From Agarilytica rhodophyticola (lineage in GTDB: Bacteria > Pseudomonadota > Gammaproteobacteria > Pseudomonadales > Cellvibrionaceae), in NCBI RefSeq assembly GCF_002157225.2, contig NZ_CP020038.1, positions 3,998,501 through 4,062,500 on the forward strand: 64,000 nucleotides of DNA, given 5' to 3'. How positions within the stretch are numbered: the stretch's first letter is position 1; each line of letters opens with the position of its first letter. The notes beneath the pieces are model-generated. The model had not been told where the DNA came from. It saw only the letters and a program-made list of their open reading frames with translations, and did not search any database. The translations under genes were made by a program, and so were the position numbers. Of the stretch, positions 44,966 through 53,742 are shown piece after piece.

Positions 44966-45745
44966 TTAAGTTAATACAATAGTTTTTTGAGTATGGGGAT
45001 GCTGACTTATACAAACATGGGCACCATACAAGCGCTCCAATAAAGGCTTGGTCAATACAGATTGAACAGAGCCATAGGCAGCTATGTGGCCACGGTCTAA
45101 AGCAAGAATGCTATGAGCATACTTAGCTGCAATATTAACATCGTGAACTACCATAGCGACGCCAACACCTTGCTCAGCAAAACTCACCACTGCTTTCATC
45201 AACTGCTGTACATGGCCTAAATCTAATGCAGCAGAAGGTTCATCTAACAACAGTAAACGACTGTGCGCATCTTCTCTTCGCCATACTTGTGCCATCACTC
45301 GAGCTAATTGTGTACGCTGTTTTTCTCCACCGGAAAGCTGCGTGTAGTCACGTTTGGCTAGATGCGCGATATCCATCATAACCATCGCTTGGTGGATAGT
45401 CTGTTGGTCAATATCACGTCCCGTGCTGTGAGGAATGCGACCTAGGCCCACCACCTCTGCTACTTTATAAGGAAAATTGAGCAAACTTAGCTGCGGTAAT
45501 ACAGCTAAGTGTTTGGCTTTATCTTCTAGTGTCCATTCATTATTTTGCTTATCACACAACATAATGTTCCCATGAGTAATAGCAACATCACCGGTAATAC
45601 TATTAAATAATGTGGTTTTACCTGCACCATTAGCACCTATCACGGCCAGAATTTCACCCGGCTTAAGCGTCAGATTGATATCTTTAAGCAGCGTTACACT
45701 ATTTGCTATCACATCCAGTCGACGAATATCTAGCACATTAGCCAT
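44966..45745 (-). CDS. btuD: Cobalamin ABC transporter ATPase
   Basis: A 259-residue ABC ATPase of the FecE/BtuD/HemV group. Walker A GANGAGKTT, Q-loop in VLPQLS, signature LSGGEKQRTQ, Walker B LLLLDEPSAALD, H-loop VVHDVNIAA. It powers BtuC for corrinoid import. Sequence alone could also suit haem or Fe-siderophore importers; the placement between btuC and cobU in a cobalamin operon decides the call. It starts 23 bases after btuC. Confidence 0.92.
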   Translation of the reverse strand: MANVLDIRRLDVIANSVTLLKDINLTLKPGEILAVIGANGAGKTTLFNSITGDVAITHGNIMLCDKQNNEWTLEDKAKHLAVLPQLSLLNFPYKVAEVVGLGRIPHSTGRDIDQQTIHQAMVMMDIAHLAKRDYTQLSGGEKQRTQLARVMAQVWRREDAHSRLLLLDEPSAALDLGHVQQLMKAVVSFAEQGVGVAMVVHDVNIAAKYAHSILALDRGHIAAYGSVQSVLTKPLLERLYGAHVCISQHPHTQKTIVLT

Positions 45746-45768
45746 TTACCTTCGCCCGCCCTATTTTT

Positions 45769-46860
45769 TTAGTCCATAGCATAGTGATGACGTCGCCTTA
45801 ATAAAGAAATAAATACAGGAGCTCCGATTATCGCGGTCACTAATCCAACAGGCAATTCGGTAGGTGCGATGACAGTACGCGCAAAGACATCGGCCACGAG
45901 CAGTAATAAGGCCCCCAACAATGCGCTTAGAGGAACAAGGAATCGATGATTAGGGCCAATACACATACGTATAATATGCGGCACTACTAAACCCATAAAT
46001 GAAATTGTACCTGCGATAGCAACCGACACCCCCACACTCACAGCAACAACACAAACAATTATCTTTTTTATATGAGCTACATTCACACCCAAATGACGAG
46101 CTTCTGATTCTCCCAAAAGTAAAGCGTTTAACGCTGCATAATACTTTGGCAGTATGAAAAAAACAGGCACTAATACAAAGCTAACAATAAATACTCGAGG
46201 ATAATCTGCGATATCTAAGCCACCCATACGCCACAAACTGATGCGTCTGAGCATTTCATTATCGGCAATAAATTCTAGAAGGTTAGAAATACTGCCCGCT
46301 AAAAATGTTATAGCAATACCTGCCAGCAGCATGGAAGACACTGAAGTGCCATGAATACTTGTAGCAACCCGGTAAACCACTATTACAGCTAAAACGCCAC
46401 CAATAAAAGCACCAAAAGATACCAAGGACAGCCCCAGCACACTACCTTGTAAACTATGGGTTAAAACAATAACCGCACTGGCTCCCGCTGTCGCACCAGC
46501 ACTGACTCCAATTAATGAAGGATCAGCCAAGGGATTGCGAAATAGACCCTGAGTAATGGCACCACAGCTAGCCATTAAGGCACCAATACTTGCCGCTAGC
46601 AACGCTCTAGGCAAACGCAGCTGCTGAATAATCACTTGGTTTTGCAATTCAGTAGCGCGAACCGTTTGCTCTATAGTTGCCACTTTCTCTGCGTTAAACA
46701 GATTAGGCAGAACACCCTTTGTCCAGAAAAAAAGCTGATCGATACTCATAGCAACGGCACCAAATAATAAGCTGATATATATTGCTAGTATCAAAATAAT
46801 AAAAAAGAAAACCAGAACCCAAGGCCAATAGCGCTGCCATAGAGGTTCATCGGCAGTCAT
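45769..46860 (-). CDS. btuC: Cobalamin ABC transporter permease
   Basis: A 363-residue inner-membrane permease of the FecCD/BtuC family, with about ten helices. The family core is [41 protein letters not shown]; the coupling helix region is around [31 protein letters not shown] is conserved near the C-terminus. ATG 46860 overlaps the cobQ stop by ATGA. It probably forms BtuC2D2F with its operon partners. Confidence 0.93.
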   Translation of the reverse strand: MTADEPLWQRYWPWVLVFFFIILILAIYISLLFGAVAMSIDQLFFWTKGVLPNLFNAEKVATIEQTVRATELQNQVIIQQLRLPRALLAASIGALMASCGAITQGLFRNPLADPSLIGVSAGATAGASAVIVLTHSLQGSVLGLSLVSFGAFIGGVLAVIVVYRVATSIHGTSVSSMLLAGIAITFLAGSISNLLEFIADNEMLRRISLWRMGGLDIADYPRVFIVSFVLVPVFFILPKYYAALNALLLGESEARHLGVNVAHIKKIIVCVVAVSVGVSVAIAGTISFMGLVVPHIIRMCIGPNHRFLVPLSALLGALLLLVADVFARTVIAPTELPVGLVTAIIGAPVFISLLRRRHHYAMD

Positions 46861-48392
46861 ACTGTATTCCCTTGTTCTCTATGCAGGAGATTTTCAGACG
46901 CAATTTTTGATATTTCAATCTCTGATGTTTTAACTTGCAATAGTTTTGCAAGTTTTTCCGTATCTAGATACTCTTCTAAAGATGAAGCTAAACGTTCTAT
47001 CTGAGCTTCACGAATAGCTTCAATATTCATTGTTTTCGCATGGGTTAAGCCTGCCCACTGTAAAATACATTGGCAAGCTTTAGGGTTATCGAATAAGCCA
47101 TGCAAATAACAGCCAAGTATTTGTTCATCTTCACTGAGGTAAGCATCTTGTAGTTGATCACGATAAATAATAGGTGAGCGCGGAAAATCTGATTGGGCAC
47201 TGTGGCCATTGTGAATTTCATAAGCATCAACGGGAACAGATTCACCGCATAAATTCAAAGTCGCATGTACACGGATAAGCTTCTTTTGCTGATGCAATAT
47301 TGTGGTATGAGGAATAAAATTAAAAGCGCGATGGCAGCCTGGCTCTCCTTCAACACCAAGAGGATCATCCACTGCCTGCCCCAACATTTGATAACCACCA
47401 CAAATACCAATGACTTTACCACCATAGCGCAAATGTTTTTCTAGTGTAGTTTGCCAACCATTATTCAGTAAAGAGCCCAAATCAGCGCGCACATTCTTAC
47501 TGCCAGGCAAAATAATAAGATCGCACGCCGGTGGCACTTGATGGATACTGACGAAATGTAAATCTACTTGGGGATGTAGGCGCAAAACATCAAAGTCAGT
47601 GTGGTTGCTCACGCGGGGTAGTATGGGCACGACCACCTTTAACTTTTGGCCTTCAGCATCAGACTGCTGACGGCGATCAATAGCATCCTCAGCATCCATA
47701 TAAAAATCATGCAGGTAAGGTAGTACCCCTAGCACCGGCTTGCCAGTTCGTGCCTGCAACCAATCTAAGCCCGGTTGTAGCAGTGCAATATCACCGCGAA
47801 ACTTATTGATAACAAATCCTTTTACACGGTTTTTTTCAGACTCAGAAAGTAATTCAAGGGTTCCTACAATATGGGCAAATACGCCACCTTTATCGATATC
47901 GGCCACTAAAATTACGGGGCAATCCACTGCCTCGGCAAACCCCATATTTGCAATATCTCCCTCACGCAAATTTATTTCAGCAGGGCTACCGGCACCTTCC
48001 ACCAGTACGATGTCATAAGCCTCAGATAAACGTTTAAAAGACTGTAAAACAGCATCTTTCGCTATTGGTTTAAATTCATGGTAGGACTGGGCATTCATGG
48101 TATGTCGCACCTGTCCTTGAATAATAATTTGCGCTCCAGTATCGCTGCTGGGTTTTATTAAAACTGGATTCATATCCGTATGGGCATCGATACCACAAGC
48201 GCTGGCTTGTAGTGCCTGCGCCCGCCCAATTTCACCACCGTCAATAGTAACAGCACTATTTAAGGCCATATTTTGTGGCTTAAACGGCGCGACTGAGACG
48301 CCTGTTTTTTTCAATAAACGACACAAGCCAGCAACAAGTGTACTTTTACCAGCATCAGAAGTAGTGCCCTGCACCATTAACATGTTAATCAT
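46857..48392 (-). CDS. cobQ: Cobyric acid synthase
   Basis: A 511-residue glutamine-dependent amidotransferase (CobQ; CbiP in Salmonella) that amidates four side chains of adenosylcobyrinic acid a,c-diamide to give cobyric acid. The N-terminal dethiobiotin-synthetase-like domain has P-loop [12 protein letters not shown] and KPQNMALNS. The C-terminal GATase domain has LPGSKN, the nucleophile Cys in [10 protein letters not shown], and YLHGLFDN with the catalytic His. It implies that the cell can process earlier corrinoids than cobinamide, although no ring-building genes are here. It overlaps btuC. Confidence 0.96.
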   Translation of the reverse strand: MINMLMVQGTTSDAGKSTLVAGLCRLLKKTGVSVAPFKPQNMALNSAVTIDGGEIGRAQALQASACGIDAHTDMNPVLIKPSSDTGAQIIIQGQVRHTMNAQSYHEFKPIAKDAVLQSFKRLSEAYDIVLVEGAGSPAEINLREGDIANMGFAEAVDCPVILVADIDKGGVFAHIVGTLELLSESEKNRVKGFVINKFRGDIALLQPGLDWLQARTGKPVLGVLPYLHDFYMDAEDAIDRRQQSDAEGQKLKVVVPILPRVSNHTDFDVLRLHPQVDLHFVSIHQVPPACDLIILPGSKNVRADLGSLLNNGWQTTLEKHLRYGGKVIGICGGYQMLGQAVDDPLGVEGEPGCHRAFNFIPHTTILHQQKKLIRVHATLNLCGESVPVDAYEIHNGHSAQSDFPRSPIIYRDQLQDAYLSEDEQILGCYLHGLFDNPKACQCILQWAGLTHAKTMNIEAIREAQIERLASSLEEYLDTEKLAKLLQVKTSEIEISKIASENLLHREQGNTV

Positions 48393-48398
48393 AAAAGG

Positions 48399-49010
48399 TT
48401 AATAATCCACACCTTTACGCGCTTTTATACCGGACTTAAATGCATGTTTAATATCTTTAATTTCCGATACTGTGTCGACAATATCTCGCAAACGTGAGCC
48501 ACCACCTCGCCCGGTAACAATAACGCTCTGCTCCTGTGGGCGGTCTGCAATGGCTTTTATTATGCTATCTTCATCGAGGTATTTATAGGCGAGCATATAG
48601 GTAATTTCATCAAGCACAACCAGATCGATAGTAGGATCTTGCAACATAGGTTCAGCTTGGGCCCAGGTGCGCTCTGCCGCGGCTATATCGCCACTGCGGT
48701 CTTGCGTATTCCAGGTAAAACCCGTTCCCATTTGGTAAAAATTCACCTGGGGACACTGTTCACGAATGTAGATTTCTTCGCCGGATAACTGTTCACCTTT
48801 TATGAATTGTACAACACCTACTTTTTGGCCATACCCCAGGGCACGTATTACCATACCAAAAGCTGAACTGGATTTTCCTTTGCCGTCCCCAGTAAGTAGA
48901 ACCGCAACACCTCGCTCCGTGGAAGCCTGCTCTATTTTGTCATCCACCTTAGCTTTTTGCTTTTCCATCGCTGCTTTGTGTTTGGCGTTTTTCTTTTCAT
49001 CATCCATCAT
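48399..49010 (-). CDS. cobO: Cob(I)yrinic acid a,c-diamide adenosyltransferase (CobO/BtuR type)
   Basis: A 203-residue corrinoid adenosyltransferase that transfers the 5'-deoxyadenosyl group from ATP to reduced corrinoid. The inverted P-loop-type motif is LLTGDGKGKSSSAFG; also VGVVQFIKGEQLSGEE, DLVVLDEITYMLAYKYLD and VIVTGRGG, all family-typical. The N-terminus is unusually charged and Lys-rich (MMDDEKKNAKHKAAMEKQKAKVDDK), as in CobO/BtuR proteins. GGAGTGAG precedes the ATG. It sits 12 bases after btuB in the operon. Confidence 0.95.
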   Translation of the reverse strand: MMDDEKKNAKHKAAMEKQKAKVDDKIEQASTERGVAVLLTGDGKGKSSSAFGMVIRALGYGQKVGVVQFIKGEQLSGEEIYIREQCPQVNFYQMGTGFTWNTQDRSGDIAAAERTWAQAEPMLQDPTIDLVVLDEITYMLAYKYLDEDSIIKAIADRPQEQSVIVTGRGGGSRLRDIVDTVSEIKDIKHAFKSGIKARKGVDY

Positions 49011-49021
49011 CTCACTCCAGC

Positions 49022-50959
49022 TTAGAATTGATATTTTATACCGGCGTACACGGCCGATCCCGAAGTATTAAAGCCAAGTACTTCGCGATAGTCTTCATCG
49101 TTGGCATTTTCAACACGTGCATTGATAACCAAGTTATTAGTAATACGATACCTCGCACTCACATCCAATACCTCGTAGTCGTCAAGGGCTACCACTGTAT
49201 CACCATTTCTCTCGATTGCATTTCTAGATGAGCGCAGGTTAAACAAAAGATTCAATTTATTTTCAAGCAAGGAAAAATTGAGCCCCACATTGGCAATATT
49301 TTGCGGCCTACGGCGGCGTTGTATATTGGTAATAGTATCGCCACTTGCTGCCATTTGGTTACGCTCGGCAAGTTCAGTATCGTTATAGGTGTAGTTAGCC
49401 ACTATAGCCAAGATCGGTAGCACATTATATTCAGTGGCAAACTCTATCCCTTCAGACACTGTCTTACCATCGTCCTGTAAATAACCAGAGAAGGCACTGT
49501 TATCAAAGAAGATTTCATCTTCTACCTGCTGATCAAAATATGTTAGTTCAAAAGATAAGCCCAGCGCACTATTGTGGTATTCAAACGCAACATCATAGCC
49601 TGCACTATTTTCTTCTTTTAATACTGTTGCAGCTGCTTCGCCAAAGGCATTGTCACTGGCGTTGTAAGAAACTTCGAACAAGCTAGGTGCGCGAAAGCCG
49701 GTACCGTAACTTGAACGTGCCTTTAGATAGGCATCAGCGTTAAGCGTGTAAATATAAGCACCTGAAAGTCGCACACTTGTGTGCTCACCAAAATCATCGT
49801 TATCGTCATGACGGGCACCAGCGGTCACAAAAACACTATCGGCTAAAGCCAATTGCACCTCACCAAAGACTCCCAACTGGTCACGATCTTGAGATGTACC
49901 CGTGTCAATACTTTGGGACTGAAAATCACTGCCTACAACTAAAGTAAGTTGATCTGCAAGATCAAGTCTGCCGAGATATTCCAATTTATCAATACCACCT
50001 TCAGTGGCGAAGGTATTAATCGAGCCTAAAGCAATATTATTGCGTTCAATATCGGTGTAGGAATAAGCCAAACTATGAGACATTGCCTCGCCAGTATAAG
50101 CCAGTGAACCTCTGGCCGTTAGCTGGTCAAATTCCCCTAAACATTGATTGGTTCCAACAAAGCTGCCACTGCTATCGCGGAAACTACAATTATCGAACTC
50201 ATTTTCCGCTTCCACGTTACGCACAACCAGTTGTGCCCGCCAGCTAGGTTGTATATTCCAGCCAAGCTTGGTGTGCAAAGTGGTATTGTCGTAACCGTCA
50301 TTATCATTACTTAGATCAGTTTCACTGGTGTTAAAACCTTCACTGCGCTGATCTGTTATAGCAACAAAAATATCGCCGACATCATTACCGCTGGTAATAT
50401 AAGCATTGAGCGCAGTAGAATCGAAGCGACCATATTCAGCACTTACCTTCCCCTGGGCCTGCTGCTTGCCAGAGCGAGTAAAAATATTAATAACGCCACC
50501 TGCGTCAGCGCCATAGATAAAGCCCTGTGGCCCTCTTAACACTTCGACTTTTTCAATATCGTCTGACGCTAACAAATGCTGTATTTGAGGGCCGATTTGC
50601 ACTCCGGTAGGATCTGAGATGTCGACACCATCTATTTTTACCAAGGTACGAAAACCCTCTTCACCACGTATGCGAAGCGCCGTTGCCTTGCCTCGTCCTC
50701 CGGAATTACTGGCGGCAATACCCACTTGAGTGCGCAAGATCTCGCTTAAAGACTGATAACCTCTAAGAGCAATATCTTCATGGGTGATAATAGAAACTGA
50801 AGTACCGACCTGGCGAATAGGCGTTGCCACCCCTGAGGAGCTCACCAGCACCTGTTCTTCTAGACGTTCTTTGTGTTCTAGTTGAGACGGCCCTGAAGCG
50901 ACCGTGAATTGACTGTAAAGCGCACTGACAAGTACGAAAGATACAACTGATTTTTTCAT
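49022..50959 (-). CDS. btuB: TonB-dependent corrinoid receptor, BtuB-like
   Basis: A TonB-dependent receptor of about 645 residues, first gene of the cobalamin operon. Signal peptide ends near FTVASGP; TonB-box-like EEQVLVSSSG; plug with SVSIITHEDIALRGYQSLSEILRTQVGIAASNSGG and VEVLRGPQGFIYGADAGGVINIFTR; 22-strand barrel ending VYAGIKYQF. The ATG at 50959 follows a TGAGG ribosome site; a TTG at 50971 lies in it. Sequence alone could also fit other small-ligand receptors. Leadership of a cob/btu operon behind a cobalamin-riboswitch-derived leader supports corrinoid uptake. Confidence 0.9.
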   Translation of the reverse strand: MKKSVVSFVLVSALYSQFTVASGPSQLEHKERLEEQVLVSSSGVATPIRQVGTSVSIITHEDIALRGYQSLSEILRTQVGIAASNSGGRGKATALRIRGEEGFRTLVKIDGVDISDPTGVQIGPQIQHLLASDDIEKVEVLRGPQGFIYGADAGGVINIFTRSGKQQAQGKVSAEYGRFDSTALNAYITSGNDVGDIFVAITDQRSEGFNTSETDLSNDNDGYDNTTLHTKLGWNIQPSWRAQLVVRNVEAENEFDNCSFRDSSGSFVGTNQCLGEFDQLTARGSLAYTGEAMSHSLAYSYTDIERNNIALGSINTFATEGGIDKLEYLGRLDLADQLTLVVGSDFQSQSIDTGTSQDRDQLGVFGEVQLALADSVFVTAGARHDDNDDFGEHTSVRLSGAYIYTLNADAYLKARSSYGTGFRAPSLFEVSYNASDNAFGEAAATVLKEENSAGYDVAFEYHNSALGLSFELTYFDQQVEDEIFFDNSAFSGYLQDDGKTVSEGIEFATEYNVLPILAIVANYTYNDTELAERNQMAASGDTITNIQRRRRPQNIANVGLNFSLLENKLNLLFNLRSSRNAIERNGDTVVALDDYEVLDVSARYRITNNLVINARVENANDEDYREVLGFNTSGSAVYAGIKYQF

Positions 50960-51100
50960 TAAAAACCTCAAAAATTAACCAGAGCCTGTCCACTTGTAGG
51001 GAGACTCAAATATTTGAGGAAGGCATCACAAGGAAAATATGCGCACGCAGGTGCCACAACATCGCCCCGGATGGTAGCCCTCCGCTCCATCTATGAACAT

Positions 51101-51446
51101 GCGGCAGGCTGGTATCGGGCTTTGTTTTATATAGTTGAAGCACTATAAATTGATATGATAAAACCGGCTATTTAAGCGCTGTGTGGCGTTGCTCATTTTG
51201 CCTACAGGCCCATGCCTACATAGATTGTAGGTAAGGGGCGTGAGCAGGGAGCGGAAGCTTTGCGCGGCAATGAGCGCCTTACTCAGCACGAAAATAGTGC
51301 GCTTTTCTTTATGCAAATTTATAGTGCTTCAGCTATGCAAGACACTTACCGTTGCGGGGGCAGCGTTGGCTTTTCACCAAACTTCCCATTTAAGCTTATA
51401 GTTTTCAATTTCTAGCTTCACTCTAGACAAACCATAAGCACCTGAA
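51101..51446 (-). promoter_or_regulatory. Cobalamin riboswitch, split and incomplete
   Basis: The btuB leader contains both ends of an AdoCbl-riboswitch-like aptamer. On the minus strand the 5' half has CAGGTGC (51444-51438), GGGAAG (51387-51382), GGTG (51378-51375), CCCCCGCAAC (51360-51351) and GGTAA (51350-51346). The 3' half has GCCCGATACC (51120-51111) and CCTGCC (51108-51103), which matches the close of E. coli btuB's aptamer. Between them sits a 206-base element with terminal inverted repeats (51131-51336). Removing it leaves only about 140 bases, and no L5/P6 segment (GCCACTG, GGGAAGG) is visible, so the middle of the aptamer appears to be lost. Confidence 0.85.
51131..51336. mobile_element. 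MITE-like element inserted in the cobalamin riboswitch
   Basis: The ends, 51131-51151 and 51316-51336, are 21-base inverted repeats with one mismatch (ATAGTTGAAGCACTATAAAT at the left). The interior is a chain of nested hairpin arms (GCTCA/TGAGC, CCTAC/GTAGG around 51190-51245). There is no open frame of note. Size, terminal repeats and lack of coding mark a MITE. Flanking AT/TAT could be a short target duplication, but I cannot fix it. Confidence 0.7.
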
Positions 51447-51455
51447 GCAGCGCGG

Positions 51456-51484
51456 ACTTTAGGTGGAAGTAACAAAAAAGTCAA
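51456..51484 (-). promoter_or_regulatory. Promoter of the btuB-cob operon
   Basis: On the minus strand TTGACT (51484-51479), a 17-base spacer, and TAAAGT (51461-51456) form a good sigma-70 promoter. The predicted start near 51449 is only a few bases before the aptamer's CAGGTGC, and the promoter lies just downstream of the stop of the preceding gene at 51496. The placement fits well. Confidence 0.65.
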
Positions 51485-51495
51485 ATAGGCTGGGC

Positions 51496-52791
51496 TTAAT
51501 AGTTAGAGTAAATGCTTTGTACCTGCAATGTCAGGGCAAAGCTGGGATTCCAATTGTCTTCGGCACGAAAACTTATTTCTGGAATAACGGAGAAGTATAT
51601 CCAGTCGTCGTATACACGTTTTTTAAAGGCCACATGCGTAAAATAACCATCAAGATCATTATGAGGTTCACTATCTCCAAAAGCCCCGAGCTTATATTCT
51701 AAAAACAAACTATCACTATAAATATGATTAAGTTGTACCGACTGAAAATATTCTTGCAGGTTATCTTCATCGGTGTATTTATAGCGGCTTACAGATAAAA
51801 ATGACCAAACATCATTGATGGTTTTGTCGAGATTAAAACTAACGGCGGGGATAGCTCCTTCTCTTGCAAAATATGAAAAATCGAAGCGACTGGTTAACAT
51901 CCAAGACGGGCACAGTATATTTTTCTTGCGTAAGCGAAAGCGTGTAAATACATCAAGGGGAAAATCGAGCCTGGAACCCACATCAATAGAAGGACGCCAC
52001 TCAAACTCTCGACTTTGCTGCGTAAACTCTATACCAGCAACCGCATTATCATTGACAATTCTATCATTGCGAAGACGGCCAACTCGCTCACTATTTTGTA
52101 AGGAAACATCTTCCTCTGGCTGCGATTCAAAAATAAATTTAAAACGTTGTTTAGTATTAGGCAGATCCGCTTTCGCTCTCGCTCGCACATTAAATTCATG
52201 CTCTCCAGCCTCACCAAAAATAGACTCCAAGTTCAGTACCAAAAAGCTTCTATCATCTTCAATGAGCCCATTTTTTTTCTGCGAAAGAATTCGGTCAAGA
52301 CCATTTTTCAAACCTAAGAACTGATTATTAATAAAAACACGTTGGCGGTCTAAAAAGTTAGGTCGCGTTTTTTGCATTGCCAAAGGTTTAAAATCCAGGG
52401 ATGTAATGATAGACCTTTGAGTAAACTGCCTGGAGATTAAAATTGGGCTGCAAGTCTGTGCCGAATCACACAGCATGTAGTGTGACTCTGGTTGTGATTG
52501 CGGCGGCTCAATATAGCTTTCTGCATGTGCATATAGACAAGGAAAAATAGATGTAATGACAAGACTTATGATGGGTTTATGCGTTTTTATTCCATTCTTT
52601 ACGCGCTTTATTATTTGTTTCTTTGTGCTCTTTCTTAGACTATCGCCTGCATATTCTTTTATGAAATGGGTGATTAGTTTGCCGGTAAGATAAGCGATAA
52701 GAGAGCGCCGTTTACAACAACATCTACTTCCTAAACTTATTTGAATACAAACTAATAATTTAATACACGTCATATTGATAGTATATGACAA
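51496..52791 (-). CDS. Predicted outer-membrane beta-barrel protein, unknown function
   Basis: A protein of up to 431 residues that I do not recognise. A hydrophobic stretch with a signal-peptidase-like end (PIISLVITSIFPCLYAHAES) lies near residue 85, and the preceding 70 residues are basic and Cys-rich, not like a usual export signal. No ATG, GTG or TTG is close to the stretch, so either the long N-terminus is real, or a rare start codon is used. The mature part shows alternating beta strands (RFKFIFESQPEED, SRLDFPLDVFTRFRLRK, RFDFSYFAREGAIPAVSFNLD) and ends with an aromatic-rich strand, as outer-membrane barrels do. It lies just upstream of the cobalamin promoter, with no functional tie evident. 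Confidence 0.6.
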   Translation of the reverse strand: MSYTINMTCIKLLVCIQISLGSRCCCKRRSLIAYLTGKLITHFIKEYAGDSLRKSTKKQIIKRVKNGIKTHKPIISLVITSIFPCLYAHAESYIEPPQSQPESHYMLCDSAQTCSPILISRQFTQRSIITSLDFKPLAMQKTRPNFLDRQRVFINNQFLGLKNGLDRILSQKKNGLIEDDRSFLVLNLESIFGEAGEHEFNVRARAKADLPNTKQRFKFIFESQPEEDVSLQNSERVGRLRNDRIVNDNAVAGIEFTQQSREFEWRPSIDVGSRLDFPLDVFTRFRLRKKNILCPSWMLTSRFDFSYFAREGAIPAVSFNLDKTINDVWSFLSVSRYKYTDEDNLQEYFQSVQLNHIYSDSLFLEYKLGAFGDSEPHNDLDGYFTHVAFKKRVYDDWIYFSVIPEISFRAEDNWNPSFALTLQVQSIYSNY

Positions 52792-52891
52792 GCTTATGAC
52801 TGGTATGAAGAAATTATTGATATGTACACCTTAAAGCTAGCTTAAACACGGAGGTAGCAACTAGCACAATTTATCGGTGTATAAAAAGGGG

Positions 52892-53365
52892 TCAGCTGGC
52901 GGTAGACACAAAACCCAAGTCGACAAAGAAATTACCAGATGGAATGCAATAAGGAATTACGATACGCGATGGGCCGGACAACTTTAACTCTGAAAAGTTA
53001 TCAGCAACATAGGTGGAAGGTCGATTCATATTAAAATCGAAGCCATTTTCTTGCAATTGCACTTTTGCTGCCCCGGTAATCATATTGGTGAATTCGCCTG
53101 CGCAATCCATCACCATTTGATCAATTTCTTTACACTCTTCCATAATCATACGGCTAGTGATATCAAGGATAGCGCTTCCGGTAAAAGACACCACCAGCTG
53201 CCCTGTTACCTGCTCGCATTCCATAGGCATTACACTGGCAACTTCCCCTAAAGGTGCGGGCTTTTTATAAAGCTTCGGCGCTTGCGCCGCAGGTTCAAGT
53301 TGCACCATTGTGGTCATCACATTTTTCACTGCATGCACAAATGGACTAATAAATTTTGGGTCCAA
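52892..53365 (-). CDS. CheX-like chemotaxis phosphatase-family protein
   Basis: A 157-residue CheX/CheC-type protein: FISPFVHAVKNVMTTMV at the N-terminus, VVSFTGSAILDITSRMIMEE, and the key helix DCAGEFTNMITGAAKVQL with the family's ExxN pair (Glu and Asn) used to attack phospho-CheY. Such proteins remove phosphate from response regulators. There are no chemotaxis genes nearby, so it may serve another two-component path. The start is TTG 53365, supported by a GAGAGGG ribosome site. It is monocistronic by position. Confidence 0.85.
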   Translation of the reverse strand: MDPKFISPFVHAVKNVMTTMVQLEPAAQAPKLYKKPAPLGEVASVMPMECEQVTGQLVVSFTGSAILDITSRMIMEECKEIDQMVMDCAGEFTNMITGAAKVQLQENGFDFNMNRPSTYVADNFSELKLSGPSRIVIPYCIPSGNFFVDLGFVSTAS

Positions 53366-53521
53366 TTGAATTACCCTCTCCCAGTCGACATTTGAATCTG
53401 TTGTGACACTAAGGCCTATTCGTTCTATATACCTTTACATCATTTAATAGTAGCAGTCTAAAATGGAATCGGCGGGCATTTTTAGATCAAAAGTGATGGC
53501 CCTGCATAAAAATAATAAAAC

Positions 53522-53678
53522 TAGGGCCTGTTGACCTTTCATAAGTATTCCTGTCGGAGTCTAAAAAAGCGCTAATCACGGCGCGAGGAGAGGCGTTTAG
53601 TGGCGCTAAATGAACGACGAGCAACACCGAGTAGCGCTTTTTAAGGCAGGAGCAGTTATGAAAGGGCAACAGGCCCTA
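53522..53678. mobile_element. MITE with 23-bp terminal inverted repeats, TA-flanked
   Basis: A 157-base element. Left end 53522-53544 and right end 53656-53678 are inverted copies with one mismatch (start TAGGGCCTGTTG). If the outer TA is the target, ends begin GGGCCTGTT and the TA duplication fits Tc1/mariner-IS630-type insertion. Inner arms also pair (AAAAAGCGCTA with TAGCGCTTTTT), so the whole element is a long imperfect hairpin. No gene inside. It lies in the 377-base spacer 53366-53742 before phrB. Partial end copies occur at 13355-13366 and 18819-18827. Confidence 0.8.
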
Positions 53679-53742
53679 CAATAGTAATATAAAAAAGAAT
53701 AAGCTTCGTAGAACATAAAAAATATAAAGGCAATACAACAAA

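Noticed and set aside
49022-50959. Iron-siderophore receptor instead of BtuB
   Set aside because: Operon context (btuCDF, cob genes, cobalamin riboswitch remains) favours a corrinoid receptor, and there is no Fur box upstream.
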